From the NCBI GenBank assembly GCA_903813345.2, contig CAIIXF020000003.1, positions 21,344,931-21,408,930 of the forward strand: a DNA stretch of 64,000 bases, written 5' to 3'. This document shows positions 12,601-24,399 of this stretch, piece by piece. A program made the translations under genes and the position numbers. This DNA comes from Owenia fusiformis (taxonomy: Eukaryota; Annelida; Polychaeta; Sabellida; Oweniidae). The notes under the pieces are model-generated. The model did no database searches. It saw nothing but the letters and a program-made list of their open reading frames with translations, and had not been told where the DNA came from. Every line of letters begins with the position of its first letter. Position 1 is the stretch's first letter.

Positions 12601-13696
12601 CATCTTTGTTATTTTGTGCAATATACTGTACTTCTACTTAACTTGGTGGCAATTTTAATTTAGCAGATCCGCCATATTGTAAGTCCGCCATATTCAATAT
12701 TTCATACTTCAATCGTAAAATTGAACTCCCAAAAAATGTTCAAAACAGCAAATCCGCCAAAATAAGTAGCACCAAATTAAGTAGAAGTACAGTAGCAAAG
12801 ACCAATCTCAATGAAATGTTGAGCAGTGACAGACTTACCCAATGTCCAATATTTCTTCATTTTTAGGATCCTTGGGGTCCATATTTTTAAACCATTCTGG
12901 GGCGCCTTTTCCTTCCACTGTCCGAACGGTCCAGAAGTTGTCCAGAGTCTTCTGTGCTTTAAGTTGACTGAATTTGGCATGGCGTAAAAACCGCAACAAG
13001 AATATGTCATCTGAAAGGAAACATTTGGTTTTTAAGGTAAGTTCACACCAATGGTGCTTTGATAGCGCTTTAAAGCGCCATCAAAGCGCCGTTGGTGTGA
13101 ACTTAGCTTAATGACATGAATGAAGGCGATCAATATTCTAATTGATGTGTGTTGAACAAACATCCCCTATAAATTATGAAATGCCAATTTAACTGTTGGT
13201 TGTCTAATGGCCCACTGTCTGAGGTCAATTCTCTACAACTATCTTTGCTTGGGCCAATTAAATGCTTACTTGTCCTGCCATTCAAATGTGGTTATCTGAT
13301 GGTTGACTATCTGTGTGTCTCTATCTATGAGACTCAGTTTGGGCTGATTAAATTACTTTCCTCCTCCGCTTTTTGAATGTGGTTGTCTTTGATTCCATTT
13401 GTCTTAGGGCATCTTTCCTCTTCCGCTTTTTGAATGTGGTTGTCTTTGATTCCATTTGTCTTAGGGCATCTATCTGAAGGCTTTTTGCTTGGGTCAATCA
13501 AATGCTTACCTGTTCTGGTATTTCTCAAATGTGGTTGTTGAATAACCCATTGTCTGAGGGCCTCTATCTGTAAGGCTCGTTGTTTGGGGTCCTCATTCAA
13601 CTCTTTAACTGCCTTCTTAAACACTTTGTCATCCAATGTACACTCATAGGTACCCTCACCCAAATAATTCTTGATTTTCTTGTGCCAGTCTGTCAT
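9661..13696 (-). CDS. CRAL-TRIO domain lipid-transfer protein (alpha-tocopherol transfer protein-like), upstream tandem copy
   Basis: Seven coding exons on the minus strand: 13510-13696, 12839-13010, 12327-12388, 11695-11888, 10594-10704, 10047-10152, 9661-9800. They join in frame to 972 bases and 323 aa. The protein starts MTDWHKKIKNYLGEG, has the FLRHAKF segment at about residues 65-71, a CRAL-TRIO core with VHGFVILLDF at about 171-180, DYLGGEAG near 263-270, and ends QGSFRKLAVD. It is highly similar to the copy at 548-7530, with the same exon borders and phases: a local tandem duplication. The start at 13696 is chosen over an in-frame upstream ATG at 13757-13759 because a CTTTCAG acceptor lies 7 bases before it and is conserved in the paralog. 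A partial extra exon 4 lies at about 11928-12025. Confidence 0.92.
11889..12025 (-). pseudogene. Partial duplicate of exon 4 with its acceptor, 137-bp period
   Basis: The first about 98 bases of exon 4, preceded by the same 'tctatattgtag' acceptor, are repeated 137 bases upstream of the genuine exon start at 11888. The copy codes for GGYDPYKHDFDFTLKTGFMI and a little more, then runs straight into a second copy of the intron end with no donor. It carries a few substitutions (GF to DF, LLL to LQL). Splicing to it would read into intron sequence, so it is a non-functional exon fragment or a decoy acceptor. Confidence 0.85.
13034..13109. repeat. 76-bp perfect-stem palindromic element in intron 1
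   Basis: Arms AAG(G/C)TAAGTTCACACCAA enclose a second complementary pair of 'ggcgctttgat'-type sequence around AGCGCTTTAAAGCGC. The element lies 24 bases upstream of the exon 2 acceptor of the CRAL-TRIO gene. It is a typical miniature hairpin element; the RNA would fold beside the acceptor. Confidence 0.75.
13180..13509 (-). repeat. Decayed tandem copies of the exon 1 end plus its splice donor
   Basis: Immediately after the exon 1 donor (13509) the minus strand repeats the last about 80 bases of exon 1. Recognisable landmarks in order are GACCCAAGCAAA, CAGATAGATGCCCT, AGACAAATGG and AACCACATT. A further donor-like 'caagtaagcatttaattgg' occurs at about 13265. Two copies at about 13367-13500 are near identical to each other (about 67-base step); two more upstream are degenerate. 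It explains why the exon 1 open frame reads on for over 50 codons past the true donor. Confidence 0.75.
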
Positions 13697-13703
13697 CGTG
13701 TTT

Positions 13704-15618
13704 CTGAAAGTGAAAGTGTCATTGCAATACAATGACATGTCACTAATATTTTTCTGCATTAGAATATCAGAATTTGATTAAGGCACATCTGCATGTTCTG
13801 AAATTATAATGGCTTCTTCATTTGAGTCCTATGTTATTTTCAAGTACACATTACTCATTCAAGCATGGATTACATCCTTAGGTTTTGCTTAGAGTGCATC
13901 AATATACATAGATTATTTGTAATTATTTTTGATATATAAAAAAGGTAAATTTCAGTAATCTACTTAAAAAAATAAGTCGGTGAATTTTCATACATAGTGG
14001 AAAATTGTTAACCCTGAACCTAAGTACATTTTTGAACTCTTTGTGCAAGAGTGAAAACTATAGACCATATCGTATGAAATGGGTTTTATGCACCTAAAAT
14101 AACATGGGATTCCAATAAAGAAGCCATTAACATTTCTAAATAATGCAAAACAACCTCAATTTCAGGTTCATGGTACTATAATTATTATAGCTGCTATACA
14201 ACATGAATCTCTCAATCAAATATCATTCCTAATGAAAAATTCTCCATATAAACATTTAATAGCCTAAATACCTTAAGATAGCATTACATGAACATGACTA
14301 TTTCCCCCACTAACTCTAAAATCCTAAAATCCCCTAAAATCTCCCTCATACACTGTCATATAACAGTTGGCTACAAGCTCCCTCATATAATACCAGGTTT
14401 GCATTATCATATGATCCGATGCTTAACCTTAATGCAAATCACAAGTGAAATAAAATATAACATGAGCATGTTGTAAAATATAAGCACAATTTAGGAAGAT
14501 CTGTATGTTGATAATTTTTACAAATTTTCATGATCATAATTACTGATATTTCGACATTACATGTATTGTGTAATACACATACAAATGTGAAAATTTTTAC
14601 CCCTTTCATTGACTTTAATATAATAATCGTGAAAATAGTAAAATAAAACAAATTCTAGACATGCAGATTTTCCTTAAGGTGCATGTTTATAGAAACATTT
14701 AAAAAAAAAGGTACAGTAATTTCTGGTAAAAATGAAAATGTTTCCATATTAATAATGTACATTCAAAATAATTTGGTACATAATTTTTAATATCAACAGT
14801 GAAATGAATGTTCCTAATAGCCACAATCATTCTAATGATAACCAGTCCCAAAGTATATCCCAATGAAAGTGAACATATCATCCCTACCTTCAATACTAAG
14901 CAAGTAAGTGCTGAACTCTACACAGTAAATGTACAGTAAATGATCCTGAATATTTATACTTTGTGATATGTCTTATGCTCAATTGAACAAAATATAGCAT
15001 GACACATTTTCAGGCTATTCTATCTATAGTGTCACCACAACATGTTCACTATTTTCATAATCACCAGTCTGAAGCATGGTGACAAGAAATATCCCTGACT
15101 GCCATATTATGATCAAGACAATGGGTCATATTTTCATAGTGCTGTGTTCTACACTAAGTGCACTGAAATATTTTTACAATAAAATTCAATACTGTACAAG
15201 TTATTGATTTCTTTGGTGTTATTCACATATCACTTCATATACTGTGAATATAAATTACATTCTGAGGAACATGAGGAAGGACCCACTGGCTCTCGAGATC
15301 TCACATTAATTCTATTTTTATAACAGAAATGGATATTAACATTTTAATACATGTAATTTCCTCACCTCAGCTGATGTACTTCGAGTCTACAGGTTTTACC
15401 ACTAATTTCCTCAGAGATGCGTTCACTGATATAATATTTGAGTTTACTGTGCCCTTGTTAATATATAATGAACCCCTCTATTATATAGGCATGCAATGGA
15501 AGTACTGCAAAGTAATTGGATTACAGTAATCTAGCCAATAAATGTAGTCTGAAAGGTTGAATATTTGAAAAGTTATAAATTTACTATTGACATATTTCAG
15601 GCTTTTTTTTATAGAGTA
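13704..15618. other. Upstream flank of the CRAL-TRIO pair, no gene seen
   Basis: AT-rich sequence without a recognisable exon or clear repeat. The promoter and the non-coding first exon of the upstream CRAL-TRIO gene should lie in or beyond this interval but no core promoter motif could be assigned. Confidence 0.45.
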
Positions 15619-15864
15619 CAGGGTGGGTTGGCATACCATATTCACCTATCTGATTACATATCTGATTGTGTGCACAGATTCCCATCCCAATACCATGTGT
15701 CAAGCATCAACACAATACTCCACTTTTAAATGAGGAACCGTAACACAAATTCATGAAAATAGTGTTTTATTTAACAATATAGTTAAGCTTATATATACTT
15801 GTATTCAATACGACTTATTGCATTAAAAGTAGATTGATATCATAATATATCGTGGCCCACTCTG
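15619..15864. mobile_element. Small TIR element with TA flanks, 246 bp
   Basis: Ends CAGGGTGGG and CCCACTCTG (complement CAGAGTGGG) are flanked by TA on both sides. The ends resemble those of the larger element at 17261-20013. No coding capacity; probably a mariner-type miniature element. Confidence 0.6.
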
Positions 15865-16302
15865 TATTACATAAATACTTCTATTGTTTCCATGTTTGCA
15901 CAAAGTTAAAATGATGAAAATGACAGAAAGCAAAATGCAAAATGAAATACATTTTAATATACCTTCAATATGCAATTTTTCTCTTAATTGGGAATTTAAA
16001 ATAATTTACTGGCCTTGGATTTATTTGAAAGCAAAGTTCACACCACTTCAGATAAAGGTTCAATGCATCAAATAGTTGACCCTGCACTTGTCTATATTCA
16101 ATATTAAACCAATAGACTAGATGCTTTACACAGATTTTATCCTTTGAAAAGATATTGGAGACATTTGTAAGCATATTTTGCAGAATAGTGTCAAAAACAG
16201 AGGGATTGCAATAAATAGCGTTGAAATCTCATTGAAGTATTGTTTTAATGAGATTTTAGGAGATATGCATTTTGAACCATTATAGTCCAACAATTTTGAA
16301 TT

Positions 16303-16734
16303 ACTCAGATGCGAGTAGGTAGTTACCAGTTTCACCACCAGGTGGCTGATTCAGGGGAATAAACATGGCAGGGTATTACAAAATTCCCTTAAACTTGAAT
16401 ATGCATCAGTTTTAATGGTTCACTTTTCATATTACCTTTATGTATCTAATAGTTATACAAATTAAAATATGTCCAGTAAAAGAAAATATTATCTGCCCAA
16501 CACAAGAAAAGATATTTCACTTTTTGTGGTTTTACAACATGGGCTCTATGGGGAATCTCCCCGACCTAGAAGTCACATTTTCAAAGAAAATTAAATTTTC
16601 AAAGTTGATAAACTCTTTTCAAAACCACATTTCTAAATGTAATTTTACATATAGATTCCAAATATGACATCAGCTTGACTGAATTGTGAATTTTTAATGA
16701 CGTAAATCAAGATTATTTCTAATCGCATCTGGGA
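16303..16734 (+). mobile_element. MITE family 'ATGCGAGTAG', copy 1 of 4
   Basis: About 430 bases with terminal inverted repeats ending in (C)AGATGCGAGTAG. The internal phrases 'accaccaggtggctga', 'aacatggcaggg', 'catgggctctatgggga' and 'gacgtaaatcaagattatttct' occur in the same order in the copies at 18852, 22889 (reverse) and 50224. Confidence 0.85.
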
Positions 16735-17260
16735 TATTTGGTGAGTGATTTTCTATTCAAACTACTTGCATAGTTATTTACTCAAATTCCAGGATTTTCA
16801 ATGAGAAGGTCGGCTAAATTGACATAATAATGTTTAATCACAATCCATATGTCAATGAAATCATATAATTACATGCCAATAGAGTTTTCCATAAATCCAA
16901 ATGGAAATACTAGATAAATCAAGAAATTAAGGGACTTTTAGCCAGGATTCTCTATACTATCAATGGTATTCTGAGTTTCTGACCCTACTCACTGACCCTT
17001 AAACTCCAGTTCTCAAAAAACATGTGGTTCCCTTATTTTGTGACAAACACCGGAGAAGTAGTATAATTCTGCCATTTAACATATAACATATTCTTAACAC
17101 TTAAAACACACACACTGGCCCTTTGAAGTCTGTATTGCTGAAGCATTGAAACAAGAACTTTGGGCAATATACTGACCAATTTATTTCTCATTGCTGATTA
17201 AAAATGTTTGTGCTATTTTTTAAATCATTTGTTGTCACAGTGCTTATCAATCCATTTATA

Positions 17261-20013
17261 CAGGGTGGGAAAACAAAAATGGGACACACACATATGTTCT
17301 ATTTAAACGAGCAGATATGAACCAAATGTCATGAGAATTAGGGAGTGTAAAGTTTGAAAAGGATAGGTATTGATATGGTGAACTGAATTCAACAATATTT
17401 TTCTCTTAAACCAATTATTGAAAACATTCTGTAAAAAAACACGGTATTTTATGTAATATTGACTGATTGACAACAATTTAATGCGAAAATCATTTAGAAA
17501 TATTTTATACAACTGTTTTTGTTAACATTTTTTGTTTTTTTTCGTGCAATTATTTTTGCTCCTTTGAAATGAAATGTTTTGTTCCAATGCATCCTCCGAT
17601 CACAGGGCTTCAAAATCCAGAATATATTCTTTCTTTTTACCCCCTGCGATAAGCAGTTAGCATTTCCCCGATTAAGAACTCGCAATCTGATTGGCTGTCG
17701 CAACACTGCGACAGAAATCATGTATAAGTCATTGCGCATAATAAGATCACATGATTCAGTTTAATCGGGCGCTTCCAAATTGGTTATAGCAGGGGGGAAG
17801 AAGGAGGTGCGGATTCTGGACACCTGCTTAGGAGGATGGTTCCAATGAGGTTTGGAAAGATGTTTCACTTCACTCTGGAAACATGATACTAAGAACAAAA
17901 CAAGTGTTTGATGTGCTTTCTAAAACAATATAGATGAAAGTATATATATATTTTTCAAATTATATTGTTACCATTCAAAAGATGACCATTAAATTGACGA
18001 TGTTAATTTTTTAGATTTTTTTATGACTGGTTTAAGAGAAACGTGTGTTCAAAAAGTTCACCATATCATTACCACTCCTTTCTGTTCAAGTATGTAAAAT
18101 TTCAAACCAAACACTATTTCTTTCTTTAAAGGGATCAGATTGTCCGGATTTTTCTCCCGGACAACCAGTAATGTCCTAATATGACTGCTCATATAACATC
18201 ATATCTACCTTAGATATATTTTGAGACCAAATCATGAGCACAGTTTTACCAATATATGGAGAAAATCAACAGGACAACCAAAGCATAACCAAATGTCTAG
18301 AACACAACAAGTCTAAAACAACATACAATTTTTTTAGATTAATTCATACTGCAAAACCCTTCTAAGGAATTAAAATAACATTCCCAAAGGATAAAAATGT
18401 GTTGTAATAAAAAAAAAGATTGCCGACGCCAGGAATCAAATCTCCACCTTTTGGAAAAAACTGTTAGTCAAGAAGAAGTCCTATTCCTATGTATCCTCTA
18501 CTTTGAAATGTAGGCTCCTCTTTGGTCAGTACAAGAGTAGCGCTCTGTATAGATAACTCAAACACATGAATGAACTCATTTGAGGACATCGCAGGGTCGA
18601 TTGGACAACTTGGAGAAGGTCATTCTCATTCTCATTAAAGGTCTTACCCCACTGATTAGCATTCCATTCTCCATAAAAATAATTTAAAAAATAGATATTG
18701 CATGTTCAGAAGAGTATGGTGCGTGGCCTTAGACCTCAAGACCTGGCTCCTCTATAGCTGCAGTGGTCTTTAATGCTGACTTGCAGGCAGGAGGGTTATT
18801 AAGGTGGATGACTGGCTTCAAAATGAGTCTTTTCGAAAACTCAATCGTGAATTACCCAAATGCGAGTAGGTAGTTACCAGTTGCACCACCAGGTGGCTGA
18901 TTCGGGTCAATTAACATGGCAGGTATATAAGAAAGTTCCCTTAAACTTGAATATTATCAATTCAAGTGGCTCAATTTTCATATAACCCTTATGTGTCTGA
19001 TACTTATACTCATGAAAATATATCCAGTAAAGCAAAATATTATCTGTCCACTAAAAGAAAAGATATTTCATTTTTTGTGATTTTATAGCATGGGCTCTAT
19101 GGGGAATCTTCCCATGCTAGAAGTCACATTTTCAAAGAAAATTAATTTTTCAAAGTTAATAAACACTTTTTAAAACCACATTTCTAGATGTAATTTTACA
19201 TGTAGATTTCAAATATGATATTACTTTGACTGAATTTTTAATTTTTAATGACGTAAATCAAGATTATTTCTACTCGCATCTGGGTTATTGTGCAGACTGT
19301 TAGTGTACCTAGTGATATTCCAGGAAATTAAATAAATATTATATTATAATGAAATCATACTTGAATATGAGTTATATAGCAACACCATAACAACAAAGCA
19401 ACTAATAAAACAAACCAAAAATGTTGTAATAGTTGAATTAGATACTTTCCTTAGTTATACAAAAATGTTAGATATCACATTTTCATGAAAAAGTTGCCCC
19501 AGGTATTGTGATGTCATGTTACTATAGTAACCACAACTCTACCCACATTTTATCATTTTTTCTGAAACTTTATAATTTTAGTTGCAATACTTCAAAGTAC
19601 AATTTGTGAAAATTTGAACAAACTTGGTGCAGAATTGACAAATTGCCAGCACCAGTCCTGTTACTTTTAGAACATCCTGTATAAATAATTGAAAAAAAGT
19701 AATATTAGTGTGCTTCTTTTATTTCAAAATGATCAATATATGACTGATATTCATGAGATGTATGTTTTTTGGAAGTTTTTTAATAAATAACGATGTTTTA
19801 TTGAGAATCAATCTTCCCGTCGTCAGTCTTGGCAAATACAATCGGTTGCCGGGATATTGAGCAAAAACTGTCACAATTTCTACAACTTTGAAACTAATTT
19901 ACATAATATTGTATCTTATTAAAGTTGGATGAATTCCTCATCTTTTGGTTTATCTGTTTATCTTGAAAACTTCTAAAAATGATATAGTGTCCCATTTTTT
20001 ATTGCCCACTCTG
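17261..20013. mobile_element. TIR DNA element with TA target duplication, 2.75 kb
   Basis: Left end CAGGGTGGGAAAACAAAAAT followed by GGGACAC; the right end is the complement with a few differences (GTGTCCCATTTTTTATTGCC CACTCTG). TA flanks both ends. The size fits a decayed mariner-type element, but no transposase frame is recognisable, and a MITE copy (18852-19286) is inserted in it. Confidence 0.7.
18852..19286 (+). mobile_element. MITE family 'ATGCGAGTAG', copy 2 of 4
   Basis: About 435 bases with ends AATTACCCAAATGCGAGTAG and CTACTCGCATCTGGGTTATT. It is closest in sequence to the copy at 50224-50658. Inserted within the TIR element 17261-20013, so it is younger than that element. Confidence 0.85.
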
Positions 20014-21149
20014 TAGTTCTTCATGCTACTGACCAGATAATAGGCAAAACCACATACAGTACATTGCCTATTCATATATTACTACAGGTACATGTATATA
20101 CGATTGCACTTCTTATGACAAAGGACCTATAATCATTCATCATGCTATACCCAGGCCTGTAGCCAGGGGGTTAGCCAAAAATTCCACTGTAGTTTAGTAT
20201 CCCAAAACCCCAATATCTTATATACATCATCAAGAATTTTTATTTGAGCAGATTGCATTTTCCAAATAGCACATTTGATAACCACTAAAGCTACCCTCAT
20301 AACTATTAAATCCTCTAATTTGCAATTATAAGTACATCCATTTGTTATAAACACCAATGTCATATAAAATGCTGAATACCAGTTGAAAACAAGAGAGTGA
20401 TTAAGATCACATTTCAAAAGCAAAGTGGCTATTTTGTTCATTACCCAGCATTGCCTAAAACGTAATCAGATCTTAGATGAGAAAAATCATGAAAAATTGG
20501 TCTGAACTGTGAAAATGGGAATTTTGCACCAACCTGAGAAACAAATCCTTAGGAGATCCCAGATGTATTCATTTTTAGAGTGCAGCAATAGCCACCTTAT
20601 CTGAGTATTTGGGTTCTAATGTATATTATTTATCATGCAATAACTGAGCTTTGTTTAAGTTACATTTAAAAATCATAATATGAGCTTTGGAACTTTTTAA
20701 TACAATAGGTTTCAAATTGCTTTTTTGTGAAAAACCTCGGTACATGATGGCTTGTACCTGTATTGTTTCAAAGTACTTGTGATAGGATGATTTATAAAAA
20801 GCCAAATGTTGTGGACTTAATATTCTTTTCTAAAATTAAAATTAATTAAATCCTTTTATTTTACAATTAAGCCAATATAAGTGGATTAAAAGCCTTAATA
20901 TCAGTGTAATATTACATTTACTCGGGGTGGAAAATTTTCTAAGAGGCTCCGTTAAGGAAAAAATGACTTTATGAGCTGGATGGAATTTCTGTGTATTTTT
21001 TATTATATTAAGGTGTCCTGCATAAAATATTTCGCCTGCGAAGCATATAACTCTTGCGAACATATCTAAATACTGGTCCGAAGAAGACATACCTTGAAAT
21101 TTTTAGAAAAAATTGGCTAAAAATGGAAACTACAAGAAGTCAAAATGTT

Positions 21150-22640
21150 CAACTCAAACAAAGTTGTAGCTATTCTATATCAATATTTTGTGTTATGTAA
21201 GGTTTCTCAGATGTTTCTAGACCTTCATTAGTATACTTGTGTCTAGAAATGTGACATTTAAGGACAAAATTTGGCATTTTTAATCATTTTCGCTTTCAGC
21301 ATTAACACATAGTTCCATATATCTCGAGTTTAATGCTGACTGGTTGTTGCATTTTTGATTAAATCTGTGCTTGTACATGTGTTCTTCCATTTAAGGTATA
21401 GAAAATGTATAGTAGACAACCAACGTTCGTATGAGAGCTTTCAGATCTCCCCTACCCCATTTATTATGGAAAATTACCGAAAAATATGAAAAAATAAAAT
21501 AACTTAAAATTATAAACTTTAACAAAGTTGTAGCTATTCTATGTCAATATTATGTGTTATTTTGTGTTTTTAAGATATTTCAGAACCTATTTCCGTATAC
21601 AAGTGGCTAGAAATGAGACATTTAAGGACAAAACTTGGCATTTTTTTATCATTTTAGCTTTCAGCAGTAATATATAATTCCTCATATCTTGAGTTTTATG
21701 CTGTCTGATCGTTGCATTTTCAATTAAATCTGTTCTTGTGCATGTCTTCTTACATTTAAGGTATAGAAAATGTATTGTAGACATATAATGTTCATATTAG
21801 AGCTTTCAGATCTCCCCTACCCCATCAATTATGGAAAATAAACGAGAAATATGAAAAAATAAAATAACTTGAAATTATAGACTTTCATAAAGTTGTAGCT
21901 ATTCTATTATCAATATTATGTGTTATTTAATGTTTTTAAGATTTTTCAGAACTTTTATTGGTATTCAAGTGGCTAGAAATGAGATATTTAATATTTTTTT
22001 TAATCAATGCTGCTTTCAGCAGTAATATATAGATCCTCATATCTTGAGTTTTATGCTGACTGGTTGATGCATTTTTGATTAAATCTGTTCTTGTACATGT
22101 CTTATTCCATTTAAGGTACTGAAAATGTATAGTGGACAAACAATGTTCATATTAGAGCTTTCAGATCTCCCCCACCCCATTTAATAGGGAAGATGACTGG
22201 AAAATATAAAAAATAACTTCAAACTACCAGTATAAACTTTAACAAAGATGTAACTATTCTTTATGTGTTATTGATTGCTGTAATTAATGTTTCAGGACCT
22301 TCATTAGTATACTAGTGTCGAGAAATTAGACATTTAAGAACAAAATTTGGCATTTTTCATCATTTCCACTTTTAGCAATAACATATAGTTCCTTATATCT
22401 TGAGTTTTATGCTGATTGGTTGATGGATTCTTGATCAAATCTGTTCTTTTGCCTGCCTACTTTGATTTAAGGTATTTAAAAATGTATATTGGAAAGCCTG
22501 TCATTCTATTAGAGCTTACATATCTCCCCTACCCCATTTATTTTGAAAAAATAACCAGAAATATAAAAAACCAAACAATTTCAAAGTATAGACTTTAACA
22601 AAGTTGTCGCTATTCTAGATCAATACTATGTATTATTTGA
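21150..22640 (+). repeat. FB1 left-arm subrepeats, about 360 bp each
   Basis: The phrase 'aacaaagttgtagctattctat' or a variant recurs at about 21157, 21519, 21889, 22240 and 22600. Between these, each unit has 'gacatttaaggacaaaatttggca', 'cttgagttttatgctgactggttg' and 'gagctttcagatctcccctacccca' in the same order. Confidence 0.85.
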
Positions 22641-22888
22641 TATTTTTCAGATGTGTCAGGAACTTCATGAGTATGCAAAGTTGAGTATTTAAAGTTGAGT
22701 TGCAAATGGGGCGGGTATTCTCTATCTTTGTCCATTGGGCTTTTCTGGTTATTATATGTTGCAAACTGCTCATGAATCTATGCAATGTATAGTACAACAC
22801 TTGGAATATATTTAAAAGTAATGGGGTATAGTACTGTGATAATTATAACCAGTGATCAAGCCATATTGGTTGAATTCCCTCATATCAA

Positions 22889-23312
22889 TATCTTAGATGC
22901 GAGTAGAAATAATCTTGATTTAAGTCATTAAAAATTCAGTCAAATTGATGTCATATTTGGAATGTACATGTAAAATTACATCTAGAAATATGGTTTTGAA
23001 AAGAGTTTATCAACTTTGAAATTTTAATTTTCTTTGAAAATGTGACTTTTAGGTCGGGGAGATTCCCCATAGCCCCCATGTTGTAAAATCACAAAGATGG
23101 AAATATCTTTTCTTGTGTTGGGCAGATAATATTTTCTTTTACTGGACATATTTTAATTTGTATAACTATCAGATACATAAGGGTAATATGAAAAGTGAAC
23201 CACTAAAACTGATAAATATTCAAGTTTAAGGGAATTTTATAATACCCTGCCATGTTATTTCACCCAAATCAGCCACCTGGTGGCGAAACTGGTACCTACT
23301 CGCATCTGAGTA
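22889..23312 (-). mobile_element. MITE family 'ATGCGAGTAG', copy 3 of 4
   Basis: Reverse-orientation copy with the same internal phrases (complement of 'accaccaggtggctga' and 'gacgtaaatcaag'), located in the loop of FB1. Ends TTAGATGCGAGTAG and CTACTCGCATCTGAGTAA. Confidence 0.82.
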
Positions 23313-24399
23313 ATTGTAATGTTGTCAAAGGCTTGGTGATTTCCATATTACACCTAGGGGTGGTGTAATTAGGAAGTTCATGATGGATATTGGGCTTGGG
23401 GATATTTTGGTAAATGTAAACATTGTGAAATGAAGAATAGCCAACAAGATGATTTTGAAAAGGATTACAAAATGTTAAGCTGTCTTTGGTTTGTGAAGCA
23501 ATGTTACCGTATCTCTAAAATGGGATGAATTTCACTTATGGCAGAGCTGCTATTGAACTTTGCAAAACTGATAGTTGCAACTTATCTATCAAATACTGAT
23601 CATGAAGAAGTTGACATTCTCCTTATGGCCCATGTCTATTACAGTGCTGCAGACAAGACAAAGGAGTTCAATGTTGAGAGAATTTGTATTCAGTCTGATA
23701 ATACAGAATGTTGCTTGCAAAGAAGGATGAGAGTTAAAAAGAGCTCTTAAAGTTTCTTATGTCCTTCAAGGTAGCATTCTAAATTACTATATTAATCTCA
23801 AAGTGCAATACCTATTTGAAGATATATCAAAGATGGGTGTCTTGTACCAGTACTCACAAACAAACCTTCGTAGCAACACAAGAAACATATGTCCTTGGCA
23901 ATTCGGAAATGTAAAATGGCAAAAGGCACCGAAAATTGCAAATACAAAGTTTCTAGTCAAGGGTGTATTGCTACTTGTCCATGTGGCAATAAACAACATA
24001 GTGCACATTGTTGGACAATATTGAAGGATGAGTTTCTCAGAACTGTAAAAATTATTTAGAGATCTTACATATCTGAATATATAGCTTGTGGTGCCATGAG
24101 CAACTTAGACCTTTAAAATGACTTAAATGCAGCTCTAACATAGAACCAGGGAGATTTGAAAAATCAGGCTGTTGCTGAATTAGGTTCGAGAGTTGTGAAC
24201 AATTATGTTTATATATAGACATATCCTTTGATTCATATGAGAGTAAACTGTGAAATTACAAAATTATTTCGCAATATTCTATTTTTGAGTAATCTTTTAA
24301 AAATATGGTAGTGTAGTAATTTTATCTCTAATATGTATATTTGTGTTTAAAACACATTTTCCATGCTTTGAAGATAACAAGACACATAATTGAATATAT

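Noticed and set aside
13334-13759. 141-codon minus-strand open frame starting at 13759 and running past the exon 1 donor
   Set aside because: The upstream part crosses a CTTTCAG acceptor conserved in the paralog, and the downstream part is the decayed exon 1 repeat after a good GTAAGC donor. Only 13510-13696 is taken as coding.
23538-24024. Two open frames (70 and 73 codons) in the FB1 loop
   Set aside because: They are short, show no recognised motif and no splice structure. They could be remnants of an element gene, but this cannot be supported.
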